Shown one piece after another: positions 25,201 through 36,126 of a DNA stretch of 64,000 nucleotides. Each line of letters opens with the position of its first letter. Position 1 is the first letter of the stretch. The translations under genes were made by a program, and so were the position numbers. Source of the stretch: Burhinus oedicnemus (lineage: Eukaryota > Chordata > Aves > Charadriiformes > Burhinidae); assembly GCA_008921705.1 (NCBI GenBank), contig VFFE01007619.1, positions 1,299,221 to 1,363,220 of the forward strand, written 5' to 3'. The notes beneath the pieces are model-generated. The model had not been told where the DNA came from and searched no databases. It saw only the letters and a list, made by a program, of their open reading frames with translations.

Positions 25201-28200
25201 GTTTTCATTCTCTCCCTGCTGTCTTTCCCATAGTGTTGCAGTGGTGTAGGATTACGGTTCAGCATGGTCCAACGTTTGCCTCTGAAGAGCTGGACTTTCT
25301 GTGCTGCTCAGTTTGCTGAGAGAAGCCATTTGACACTGAATGGAATTCAACATTTCCAGATAGTTTAAGAATACAGCTTCCCCAGAGCCTGGAAGTGCCC
25401 GTGGGATAAATGGAAGTGAGTCAGGAAATCTCTGATCTAGACCTTTGACTTACTTTGTCTTCAGGTTTTTACTTTGTGGCAGTACAGAAGCAACTGTATC
25501 TGCAGAACTTGGTGTTGCTGAGTGCTCTGCAGGATGCTTTTGTTTTGTGATACAGACTTTGTTTTATAAAATGTACTGTTCCACATGGCTTGATTTCAAC
25601 CTGCTCTTCTCCTGCCCCTGGAGTAGCAATGAGTTTTCAGTCTGTGTTGCAACACTGTGAGTAATTAACTGTCAGGCTTCTTCACGACTTCATTACTCCT
25701 TTGTGTCCTTTCTTGAGCCTTGGCATGTAGGAGCTCTAACCAGACAGAGTGAGCGGATGTGGGTACAAAAGTTTCCCCAGGGAAGCTAACCTTATTGTGC
25801 CTTTCCAAAGCTGTGGTCCTTCGGCAGTGGCGTGGTGTGTGCCGTTCTGCATATTGCTCCCCACCCATGAATTCTCTGGGCTGACGAACAGGCTTGGTCT
25901 TGGCAGTGTCTAATGGCTCTTTCTGGCTCTGAACTCCCTGATACTCACCCTGTTGTATGGGGAGCCCTGCAGTTTCACAGCCAGTCCTGATCCTGAGATG
26001 TTGTGGGAGCTGCACTTTTGCAATGATTTTTACACACCCCTAGGAAGTGCTTTCCAGTGGGCTAACAAACTGAAAACATGTCCAAGTCACTTTTCATGGG
26101 AACTTTTTGGACATGCTGTGTAAAATTGTGGATATAGCAGAAGAGTAACTGGTGAGATGAGACTCACAGGTTTGTGATCCATCTCTTATTTATAAGCCCT
26201 ACTTCTGCAGCTAAAGGTGTAATTTGTTACGTGTGGGTTGTCTGCAGCCATGGTGTTCATTCCTGGTAGATACTGAAGACACAAGACTCCATTTTTGTTA
26301 TGTGGATCCATAGCAGGCTTGTGATCTTCATTTAGTCTTGCTGCTGCACCAGAATATCCCTGTTGCTGAAAGCCCTGGGACAGCTCTTGCTGAAGCCCCA
26401 CACGGACACTCTTTTCAGCATGCTAAGGCAGTGCAGGGTTTGCTGCCTTTCATCAAATGAACCTCTTAATATTTAGAGGTTGAGGCCACAATGTACAGAC
26501 AGCATCTGTCTCTTAGTTTGCGTATCGCTTGCTGCAGAGACAGTGTCTCACCTCAGTGTCTACAAGCCCACTCTGGCTGCTTTTTTGACAAATAATACCA
26601 AATTTCTGCACTGGGGTTGGCTCCACTTCCCTACTAACAGTGCTGGAGCTTGTTATGAACAGGGAGAGAGCCTAGCTGAAGCTTACTGTGCATCCCCTGC
26701 CCTCTTTCTCCTTTTTCCTTCCCTCAAGCACATGCACTTTTTTCTTTGTCTTCTGCCTCTTGCGAAGGGGGGGAGAGGGGAGGATCAGAGATAAGCTGGT
26801 GTCTGCCCACTCCAGGGCGGTATTTCATGAAATGCCTGCTTTTGTGTGGTATCCAAAGGCACCTAGAAAGTGGGTAGATTGCCCTGCCTGTTTCTCAGTG
26901 GTTAAGCAGACCGATTGATTTGGAGATTAAAAAGGAATCTGCACCTTCAGTCAGCAGGAACACTGGCCCCCACCACTGTATGTTTTGCTTGCGCCATTAG
27001 GTTTAGCATCAGGAGTGCTTCAGGCCCTGAACCTGGGAGAAAATGAGCCTGTTTGTTTTGGACCTAAAGGTTCACAGGCCTTGGCAGTCTAGATAAGAGC
27101 TACAGCTCTTCTAACTTCTGTTTGAGATGCCTCTGGCTCATACAATACCTGGTACAGCATTTCCTTCATGCAAACACCTACCTGGACTGTAAATGCATGC
27201 AAAGGAGGATTTCTCAAATAGCAAGGGTCTTCTCCAGCATCACGCCATTGCAGCTCTGTGCATATAGCTGTGTAAGGGCCATTATTTTGTTTTATTTTTA
27301 GTGTTCCTTTTTAGAACATTTATCTTGGAAGTCAGACTCTGTGAGCCTTTAAGTGTTGGGTGCTCGGTTTTCTGGAGGGAACTTGGCTACACTAGTTTTT
27401 ATATCTTTTTGCTCTCTAGTGTATCTTGCTTCTTCGCTTGTTAAATATGTTTTCTTCTTAGTGTTAGTTTTCCACTGGGAAAACTAGCTGGAGCCTAGAG
27501 ATGTCTTCTCTTAGTGCTTACACTTAGCAATACCAGTGAGGATATGAGCTTGCAAAAGAGACTGTAAACAAAATCTCCCCTAGGTAGACGTGGACCTTCT
27601 GCATCTGGTGAGATAAGAGTCAGTGCTGTTTTATATTCTAACCATTGTTCTTGATAAATACTGTCCTGGAATTAAATTAACAGAGGAGACCTTGGAAAAG
27701 TGACATTTGTGTTTAGACTGCTTCTTGTTTGGCATAGTGGGTTAATTTGATTTATAGATGTCATACTATAGAGCTGCTATTCAGGCTTGATTATTTTCAC
27801 GTTGTTGTTGAAAGTCTGCTCTGCACTGTTCATGAGTCATACTTTGTTTTTAAAGAAATGTTTATTTCTTCTACGGTGTCTAACTTTCTAAGTGAGGTGG
27901 TATGAAATGACATCTTGCTAAGCAGCAGTAACATCTGGTTGCAAAGGACTGGTTTTGAAATTGCTTTGCATTAGCCATATCACATTGCTTTCCAACCGTT
28001 AATCCTATGATTATTTTTTAAATGTATCAATCTAGAGAGGTGAGATGGGGTACAGAAGAGTTTTTGCCTCCAGATCTGTTAAACTATTAAAATGAATGCA
28101 AATTTCCAGCTACCAGTCCCTGTCTGGGGATGTTGTCCAATTAATATAATGCCCTGTGATGCTCTGACTCAAATGAGACTGTAGCAGGACGAAATCACTA

Positions 28201-28237
28201 ACAGCTTTTTTTTTCTTTTCCTTTTTTCTGTTTACAG

Positions 28238-28267
28238 TTAAAAAAGCTAAACTCCAAGGACCACCAG
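28238..28267 (+). CDS. UNC13B: UNC13B exon 2 (start of C2A domain), 30 nt
   Basis: This 30-nt exon lies between acceptor tttctgtttacag and donor CAG|GTAAGC. With one base from the previous exon it reads (V)KKAKLQGPP and ends one base into an Asp codon, giving residues about 8-18 if the start exon has the usual eight residues. It is the first beta strand of the N-terminal C2A domain. In mammalian UNC13B the same stretch reads KKAKFQGPPD, whereas UNC13A has DGAQE after KKAKF, so Gln-Gly-Pro-Pro is the clearest paralog marker in the window. Both flanking introns are phase 1. The protein is the cytosolic, active-zone priming factor that opens syntaxin for SNARE assembly. Confidence 0.93.
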
Positions 28268-30394
28268 GTAAGCCATGCTCTACTGCCTGTTCACAGCAGC
28301 GGTGACACCTGCTCTCTCACTCCTGTTCATGCTGCTCCCTCCAGTTTTCATCTACCTCCTCTCTGCTCCTCCATGTTCTCCTTAGCAGTGACAAAAGCTA
28401 CATTGAGAATCCAGGCAGCCTGAGTTAGTAGAGGGCTCGAGACTGTGACCTGGTGTCACAGTGCTAAGAAACCTCTACCTGCTCACCCGACCTGAACAGG
28501 GGATGGGTGAGGAAACGTGTTCCTTTAATGTTGCCGATTCCCACCCCACCCTGCCCTTTTCTCTCATTCTTCCTCTCTCCCTGTTAAAAACAGAATCTGA
28601 AAACATCCACCGAGCAGAACTGGTGTGTGCCTGTCTGGATTCAGTGCCTCCTCAATCCTGATCGGGATTGCTGGATGGTACCACAGAAGTCATTCATTCT
28701 CTTATGTGGCAGTCCATAAAGGCTGTGCTTGGCATTGCAATCCCATCTGCCAGGTTTTGTGTCTGCATAATAAAATAAAAACAAACATCTGGTGACACCC
28801 AGAATTTACAGTCTAGGCAACTATTTCACTGTGGTTCAGTAACTAGCAAGGAGTCCCTTAGCAGGCAAATATGTTTATTGAATGAAATTTGATGTACAGT
28901 TTACAAAAGAATACACAGTTTGCTTCTGGAATAACACCTATTCAGGGGTTTGGATCTGAAGCAATTGCACAGCTGTATTCATGACTCATTTGTTCAGCTT
29001 TATTCTCTTGATATAGCTGTCCTCAGGTTATACCAGACAGCTTCCCAGGTCTCCTTGTCCACACTCCATGTCAGGTCAAGATCTGTCTGATTACTAGCCT
29101 TGAATTTCCAGGGAAGGAAAGCTGAGTGCCCAGACTGGGAGGGAGATAGTGTGTACTTTATCCTTTTTCTAGTTAAGAAGCCTGTTCACAGCTGCAAGAT
29201 ATTTGTCCTGTAGTCTAGGTTTAACTCAACTGAAGCTTATGGTTTCACTGACAAGCCCAATGTCCCAGGAGGATGCAAATGATGTAGCTAGATATGAGGG
29301 AATCTGACTTTCAGCGACTCCCATTTCTTCCTCGACTTCTGGACCATATAGTTTCCCTTTCCTCCCTTTCTGTTAGGATATTTGAAGCTAGATGCTGGGA
29401 CGTGCTATAGCAGCCTACAGCAATTCTGCACGCAAATTTTGGCAGTATGAGAATGTACTGTGATCTAACTTACGCTGGGAATAGATGCAGCAGAACATTG
29501 AAGTATTAAAATATGTACACTTCTTTCTAGTTACTTAGTGTATGTCTTGTTCCAGGCTTGATGAAACTGATAGATAGGTCTGAGGTGGTAACTCCCCTTA
29601 AAAGGGATTTTGTTCATTCTCAGGTGCTGATATTCAAACTTTGTATGTGTCTGTGCTTGGCTGCTTTTGATTTTATCAGCAAAGAGATAGCAGCAACAGG
29701 AAAAAAGTTGTTCCAGGCTTTTTCTTCAGATTTAAAATAAAAAGCAAAACATCTAAACAAAGCCCGTCTTGTCAAAATGTGACTGTAATGTGGTTCTTCT
29801 AGGCCAGCTGGTTTAAGCAATACAGATCAGTTTTAGCACATTTAGCATAAATCACTGTATTTTTTTCTGCCCCTGATGGGTCTGTAAAGTTCTTTGTGGA
29901 GTCATGGCTGGAAAACCAGGTTGGAGCTAGGAGAGCAGTTGGTTCTGAAGAAAAAGAGGTGATACGATCTGCCCGACTGCTTCTTGCTTGTATGTTTTGC
30001 AAGTTTGTTTTTTGCTCTGCGTGATGGGCCCTATTCCTTCAAACTGTCTATTATTCCTCTTGTCTGCATTTCACTAACAGTATCCTACACACAAAGTGTT
30101 TGTGTTCTTCAGGATTTTACACTCTTTCTTTGTCCCTGACTTACTGCAAGTGGTTAGTTGCCTGGATTTTTTTTGTTTGTGCATGAATTTCTAAAAAACT
30201 GTGCTTGAAAATTTGATGGCAGGTGAAAAACATCTGGAACATTTGGCTCATTAACGCAGTGATGTCTTCCCATACAGGCTTTTCATTTTGGGTCCCTCTG
30301 GTATGCAATGTATGGACTGAAAACCTTGAAATGTTGCATTTATGTGATGAAAGAGTGTAGTGAAGGAGATAACTTTTTGCTTCTCATTCCTCAG
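28268..30394 (+). other. UNC13B: UNC13B intron 2
   Basis: This is a 2,127-nt phase-1 intron with donor gtaagc and acceptor ctcattcctcag. It holds short chance open frames only. I recognise no repeat, RNA gene or extra exon in it. Confidence 0.85.
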
Positions 30395-30494
30395 ATAAAT
30401 TCAATACATATGTGACCCTGAAAGTGCAAAATGTGAAGAGCACGACGGTAGCCGTGCGTGGTGACCAGCCCTGCTGGGAACAGGACTTCATGTT
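30395..30494 (+). CDS. UNC13B: UNC13B exon 3 (C2A core), 100 nt
   Basis: This exon follows acceptor ctcattcctcag and ends ATGTT|GTAAGT. It encodes (D)[17 protein letters not shown], continuing through VAVRGDQP, Cys-Trp-Glu-Gln-Asp-Phe-Met and two bases of Phe (residues about 18-51). The block is almost identical to mammalian UNC13A and UNC13B. The Lys codon at 30436-30438 falls at position 32, the residue known from Munc13-1 work to be important for C2A homodimerisation and RIM heterodimerisation. The family's C2A lacks the full set of calcium-binding Asp residues, and I see none here, so the domain should act as a calcium-independent protein-protein module. A Cys at 30472-30474 replaces the Ser I recall in mammals. 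The end phase is 2, matching exon 4. Confidence 0.97.
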
Positions 30495-33400
30495 GTAAGT
30501 ACAGTGTTGTGCAGTGATGAGGTGCTTGTGGTTGAGTCCTTCCACAGCACTGACATTTATATGGAGCTGCTGTTGTGTTGTATAAATTGGAGTACTTAAG
30601 GAGGTAAAATGCACAAGCTTGGTGACAACCTAAATCATTTGCTTTTCTGTTGTACACACTGACCAGTGCTGAAGATGTGTGTTGGAAGATTGTCTCTGCC
30701 AGTGCTACAGACTGGCTGGAGTAGTCTGTGTCCTTTAATAGTAACAGGTTTCCTGGATTCCTGTTCTTAGACCTGTGTGTCAAGGTGCAGCGAGGGCCAG
30801 CTGCTCTCGCAGGGACAGGGAGCCAGAAGCAGAGTGTGGTAGGATGGCTGGTAGGGCAGGGTCCTCGCCAGCCAGAGCCCAGTCCCACAGTACTTGAGCA
30901 GTGCAAGTGGGGCAGACTGAAGGATCAGGCCAGTGTCTGCCGATAGGTCAGGTTCTCAGACAACTTCGTAGTAATGAGGCAGGTCCGAGGTCAAGCTGGG
31001 AGTGCAAGTTAGCAAGTCAGGCTCAGGGCTGTGTCCGGTAATGATAACCAGGGTCAGACATAGTCCAGCGATTGCCTGACAGGTCCATAGTGATGAGGCA
31101 AGTCTGAGGTTGAGCTGGGAAGTGAGTCTCTGGATTGGATCTGGATTGATGGGGTCTATGGGCAGGCACAGGCGCAGCTGTGGCTGGAGACAAGCACACC
31201 TACAGCATAGCTTAGACAAGGAGTAAAGGCCCATAGCTGAGCTTAAATGGAGCTCCTGGTCCCTAGGAAGAGGGTGTGGGTGGAGGCCACTTGAGAGTCT
31301 GGTTAGGGGAATTAAGGGCTAATTAAGTTACTAGTGCACTCAGGGCCTTGACAGGGTGATCCTGGTTACCTCAGTGTGGGACCTGCTCTTGTGTGTTGAT
31401 GTTTTCTGCCATTGGCCTAGTGCCTATGAATGTGTTTTCCAGCTCCCCTGCTGCATCTTGAGGGGCTGCCAGTCCCTGCCATGAGCAGCAGAACCTGTTC
31501 AAGCTCTCCCAGGGTTTCTGGTGCAGTTGTCACTTCTGTTTTGCTCTGGTCCTCATAGTCCTGACATGTAGCCTGGGATTTCCCTGTATCTTTTAGAATG
31601 GCGGGTTTTTTGCTCATGGATGAATGACTCATTGATATATTGCATCTGGTTCTGTTTCTATAGCTTTGTAAGACAAAGTGAACTGAATTTACTAAATCCT
31701 GGACTCCAAGTCCTTTTCTCTGATCTTGGCATGGACACTGCTGTTGGGGGGGTAATGATGTTGTGTTCATCTTGCAGAGTCAAAGGTAGTGCTGCTGTTT
31801 TTGAGGGAGTCTGAGGTGTTTACCTAGTGTCTGTAGCAAGAGACCCACATTGGGATATTTCCCAATACAGCAGCAGTTGGTTCTCCTCTGCCCAAAGTGG
31901 GAAGCTTTTGCCTCTGGTTGAGGAGTTCACCTGGTTCAGTACAGTGTTGCCATCACAGCTGTGCTCCCACCTCCTTTGTTTGATGGCACTCTGCTTTTGG
32001 AGCAGCGCATGAGGTGTGTGCTTCTGCACAGAGAGTTTGGAGACTATCCTTTGGCATCTGGCGAAACATGTGTGCTCCTGAATGCCATCGTCTTCTCAGC
32101 TCTGCGGTTCCTGGTCAGACAGAAGCTGTGGCTGTCACTGACGTAAACCATGCAGGACTGGGGCAGGGAATGGTACCTGTCTGCCAAATCATATACCCAT
32201 ACCCAAACTACTAACTCATTTTTCCTGTGATTTGCGCTTGTCCTGTGGACAGGAACTAGCTTTAAACATGGTCTGCTACAGAGGAGGCTGCTCACCAGTG
32301 TTTTAAGAATGGCGCTGGTTTGTATTGGATGACGGCTCTCATGGTTGCTCCTCCTCCTTCGCCTCAAACAACTCCTGAAACTGCTGTCCTATATCAGCTG
32401 GGAGCTTAACTAGCATGCTGTAAGGTCACTGTGCTGGTCTGTAATTAGTTGCTAGGGGATATGAAAACAGAATATTAGCTGAACTACCTTGCCGTTATTG
32501 TCCCTGCTTTAGCCAAGCAACAGCACAGTTGTTCTGATGTTTCTTTATAACAAAAATATTATACATGGCAGGGAACGTGTTTTGCATGATCCTGTGTACA
32601 TTAAATTGTCCCAGGAGAAATAACACTCATATTCCAATACTACTATTCACTGGTTTGCTCTTTTTCTTTCTGGAGTTGGAAAAGGCTTTTAAACACAGTA
32701 GTTTTTCCCTGAGGGAAGGATGCTTTTACTGTCTGTGTTTGTGTTTACCTTTTTATGAGGCATATTAAAAGAATAGACTACAACCAAGAAAAGGCATTCT
32801 CTCCGTGTTTGTTGTTTTTGCTTCCAAACTCCTTGTGAGACATGACACTTCAAAATTTGGTGCTCTAGGGTTATTTGAGATTTGCTTATTTAGCAGACCA
32901 GTAAAGCACTTTAATATATTCTTTGGGGACATCTAATTTTGAAGCAGGTTTAAAAGGACTGCGTATTTGCAGCAAGCACCTCTTGAGTAAAAGTGCAAAC
33001 TGATGTTTAGAACATGATGATTAAATTGGTGTTGAAGTTGTTAGAAATGTCTTTCGTTTAAATTTGATGTGAGGGAGGGACACCAAATTCCAATCTCACT
33101 CTTTTGTTCTTTGAAGCTATTCTGCATGTAACCAGAAGGTGGAGAAAGGGAGACACAAAGGCAATCAAAGCCACTGTACTGAAAATATTTTTATTTTTTA
33201 TTCTTATCTGGGGACGTGTCCTGTGGAGTTCTGTACAGAAGCCTGTTGGGTGTCTTATGATCAATGTCTTGCTCTGTTGATGTATGTTGAAGCAAAGAAC
33301 GTGGTTTTACAGTGTGCCTGAATAAGAGTATTTCTTCATTCTGGTCTCACGGTAGTCCAGCCAGCAGAAAATCAGTTGTTTCTGTTGTTATTGCAAGTTT

Positions 33401-34902
33401 GTGCAATCAGATAAATATCATCTTCAAAGAGGGAGGCAGTGGGAGGGCAGAGGAGTGATAATGCAGGTAGCTAGTTGTTACTTTGGCCATATTGAGTAGC
33501 CGTATCCAAACAGAGGGAGCTGGAGACTCAATTTCAAGATGCTAGCAGTAAACTCACAATAAGAGTTGTAATAGCTACATTTTGAACTATGTAGACTGAG
33601 TCACCCACATACTGGACACTCCTGACTTTAATTCCTGTGTCTTAAACAAGAACAGGAGCACTTGGGTTTAAAATAGATATTAATGTGCTTTGCTGTAGCT
33701 GTAGGGTTTGTCTTGAACGTTGTAGATAAATTATTCTCCTTTAAAATTGTAAGAAGTCTCAGGGGTAAACCTCAAATAGATTTGCAGCAGTTCTCTTTTT
33801 TTGGCCATGACGGCAGTCTGTAGAAATTAGGGACTAATGTGCTTTTAAATTCCCTTGATAAACTTCATGTGGATACATTTGGACAGAAGGACAGCAAGCA
33901 GCAGCACTGTGTGTCCAAGATACCTACTCTGGGGGTTTAGTGGTTGCACTAAAGGAAAATCCTGAGCTTAAAGAAGTAGGAGCGATAGCCTTTCTTGATG
34001 GGAAGTGTGAGACACTTGCGTATGAATCGACAGCTCAAGATTCTTCTCTGCTTCATTGTTTTTACCAGCATTCGGGCTGTGCATGTGTTATGCCCTTCAT
34101 AAGTAGGCACATCATAAACCAGCATGGAAGAGGGAGGCATAAATGCTGTGAAGCGGTAGGAAGAAGCGAATTTGAGATGCATTCTTTCCTTACTGAGAGG
34201 GAAGATGTTTGTGGAAACCTTCAGACAAGTATTTCGAAGAACTTGGCACTTGGTGGTCGTGTGGCTGTATTGCCGCTTGCTGCCAGAGATTTGCAAGGCT
34301 CAAAGCCTTGCAGTGTCATGCAGAGAAATAAGCTAGTGCTGGAGCAGAAGTGATGCAATGCAGCCCTGAGCAGTAGGTAGTGCTGCTGATGGAGCTATGC
34401 TGGGTTTGAGACTGTTACTTTTGGCATACGGTAGCTCCACTCACAGGTAAGTACTGGCATGTTTGGACCTGCCAGAGTATGCTTGTACTGCTCTGCTGCC
34501 AAGGGAAAAGAGACACCCACTTTGTTAGAAATGGGGTGCCTGATGACAAAGAACAGCTCACCGCTAGGTTTTGGCTCAAGATATACTTCCTCTTCCTGTG
34601 TATGTAGCTGCAGAGACAACTTCCCAACTAGCAACCCATGCATGACGTAGTTCAGAGTCTTATTTTGCAATCTTTGTGTGGTTAGTGTTAAACTGTGAGA
34701 AACCAGTCATTAGAAACCAGTGTTTCCTGTCAGTATGAGCCACTTCCACCACACGCTTCCAGAAGCTCTCTGTAGCTTGACACAGGTGTGTGGAAAGAGT
34801 TCACTGGTATAATCATGGTCGTAATGCAGAACCTAAAGCACAATTAGTTTGTATTCTGCCTTTTTTTTACCTGTTCTGCCTTTTGTTTTTTTTTTCTTGC
34901 AG
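30495..34902 (+). other. UNC13B: UNC13B intron 3
   Basis: This is a 4,408-nt phase-2 intron with donor gtaagt and acceptor tttttttttcttgcag. It contains an old LTR-like repeat at 30778-31353 (separate entry) and a juxtaposed acceptor/donor motif near 34446. Short open frames on both strands, including one of 137 codons at 33940-34353, show no recognisable protein. Confidence 0.85.
30778..31353 (+). mobile_element. LTR-like interspersed repeat, copy A (degenerate)
   Basis: This 576-bp segment starts TGTCAAGG and ends GCCTTGACA, giving LTR-style TG...CA ends with a short inverted repeat (TGTCA/TGACA). It aligns along its length, with gaps, to the reverse complement of 40887-41305; the best block (about 31080-31190) is roughly three-quarters identical by eye. 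Compared with the other copy it has extra sequence, including a core of about 40 bp repeated at a 119-bp offset (30971 and 31090). Flanking 5-mers (ctgtg and gggtg) match only partly, so any target-site duplication has decayed. No internal retroviral genes are present, so a solo LTR is the simplest reading. A non-autonomous DNA element is the alternative. Confidence 0.6.
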
Positions 34903-35020
34903 TGAGATCAGTCGGCTGGACCTGGGCCTAATTGTTGAAGTATGGAACAAAGGACTGATCTGGGACACCCTGGTTGGGACCGTGTGGATTGCTCTGAAGG
35001 CCATTCACCAATCTGATGAG
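34903..35020 (+). CDS. UNC13B: UNC13B exon 4 (C2A core), 118 nt
   Basis: This exon follows a long T-rich tract and ttgcag, and ends GATGAG|GTTAAG. It completes Phe51 and encodes [20 protein letters not shown], then [12 protein letters not shown] and a final His-Gln-Ser-Asp-Glu (residues about 51-90). The Glu-Val-Trp-Asn-Lys-Gly and Gly-Thr-Val-Trp-Ile strands are hallmark UNC13 C2A sequence. Ile-Ala-Leu at the end follows the UNC13B form; UNC13A has Ile-Pro-Leu. The exon ends in phase 0. The reading frame stays open for 16 more codons into the intron before TAA at 35069-35071, which is described as a finding. The gttaag donor is weaker than the gtaagt donors nearby. Confidence 0.97.
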
Positions 35021-36002
35021 GTTAAGCTGACACAGAAGCTTTATTTTGACAGCTCCAATGTTGGTAGTTAATAAAATCTGGCCTGGCGTAGCCCAGGACT
35101 GTGCTCCTCAGGAAAACTTCCACTTGCAAAGTCAGGAAGGCTGGGTGAGGAGAGAGGACTCTTGGCATCACATTGTTGTTTTTGTTTTTGAAGGAGGCTG
35201 CCAATAGTGAGACCAAAAGTCAGCTTCAGTAGGGGTCTTTGGTCTCATTTCACTCACGTGGACTCAAACAGGGCTTAATCTGTTAAGGAACACAAATAAT
35301 TGACAAGTATCTGAAGTCTTAAGGACTGACTGCTTAGTGTGGTGCTCAAATTTCTATGAGTTCTTGATAACGATGGAGGGTACCCTGATAATTGACACGT
35401 GAGCCTTTGAGGTACGCCCAGAGCGTGTCTACGTCATCTTATTTAAACTTCTGGTTGCAGTGTTAGAGGGTGTCTAGTGCTGCTAATATGAATTGAAAAA
35501 TGTAGGAAATGGGATGTGCCAATGTCTGTAACTGCCATAACTACTGAATTTGGTGGTTCTTGCTAAGCAGGACGCGTTTGGTTTTTCAGGGCATTTATTT
35601 AAAAATTATTGAATTTGAGCTGGGAGAGAGAGAGAGAGATTATATTTTCCATAAAAGGAAAAGAGTGGGGATGCCTAGCAGTGTGGCCATAAGGTCTAGC
35701 TGATGCTCAGTTCCTCTGGCTGTCCAGGCACTCCTCGGTGCCTGCCTTTGAGGACTTAACCTTTGCAGTTCCACTAAGAAAGCAGTAGTTCTGCTAGGAG
35801 GTGTTTGCTGCTTGTCTTGGTAAAGGCCTTTGAGACTTGGAAGAAAAGCTGCCAGCATGTGCTGAATGGATGTAATTTGATGTTAAAATACTGATAATAC
35901 TGTAAGGCTCTTCCTGGAGTCTTTCATCTTAGCAAATGTGTGACAGTTGCTGCATAAAGGCCTGCCAGACTTGAAACTTCACTTGTGGCTTGTAATTCAC
36001 AG
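35021..36002 (+). other. UNC13B: UNC13B intron 4
   Basis: This is the shortest intron seen, 982 nt and phase 0, with donor gttaag and acceptor gtaattcacag. It has an AATAAA at 35070-35075, directly overlapping the stop that would be used if exon 4 were not spliced, a G/T-rich stretch at about 35173-35193, and a GA microsatellite at 35622-35639. I find no other feature. Confidence 0.85.
35622..35639. repeat. (GA)n microsatellite
   Basis: A short purine run of alternating G and A, about nine units, lies inside intron 4. Its length may be polymorphic. Confidence 0.8.
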
Positions 36003-36126
36003 GAAGGTCCTGGGGAGTGGTCTACGCTGGAGGCAGAAGTTGTAATGAAACATGATGAAATCTGTGGAACCAAAAACCCAACTCCTCATAAAATTTTGCT
36101 GGACACAAGATTTGAATTACCTTTTG
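36003..36126 (+). CDS. UNC13B: UNC13B exon 5 (end of C2A), 124 nt
   Basis: This exon follows attcacag and ends CCTTTTG|GTGAGT. It encodes [20 protein letters not shown], [10 protein letters not shown] and the last C2A strand [11 protein letters not shown], plus the first base of Asp132. Mammalian UNC13B has Trp-Ser-Thr-Leu-Glu-Ala-Glu here; UNC13A has Trp-Leu-Thr-Leu-Asp, which supports the B assignment. Lys in GTKNPTPH resembles UNC13A (GTKDP), whereas mammalian UNC13B, as I recall it, has GTRNP. Phase 0 at the start and phase 1 at the end fit both neighbours. Confidence 0.97.

Larger units (their letters stand above)
1..28237 (+). other. UNC13B: UNC13B intron 1 (3' part), no coding exon seen
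   Basis: This is the part of the first intron that falls in the window; it ends with a polypyrimidine tract and tttacag at 28231-28237. I searched for the short start exon expected in the family (Met-Ser-Leu-Leu-Cys-Val followed by a phase-1 donor) and found none, so the start exon and ubiquitous promoter probably lie upstream. The open frames here are short, overlap on both strands and resemble no protein, except those inside CR1 elements. Recognisable content is two CR1 fragments, A-rich and GTTT-rich simple repeats, and an unexplained purine-rich area at about 11.6-14.0 kb. A locally GC-rich patch lies at about 22860-23050. I see nothing else I can name. Confidence 0.75.

Noticed and set aside
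30391..30906. 171-codon open frame on the - strand, the longest in the window
   Set aside because: It is antisense to exon 3 and runs into the LTR-like repeat; its translation resembles no family and its frame depends on the conserved + strand codons.
33940..34353. 137-codon + strand open frame in intron 3
   Set aside because: It has no similarity that I recognise, an opposing 115-codon frame covers the same bases, and no good splice sites link it to UNC13B.
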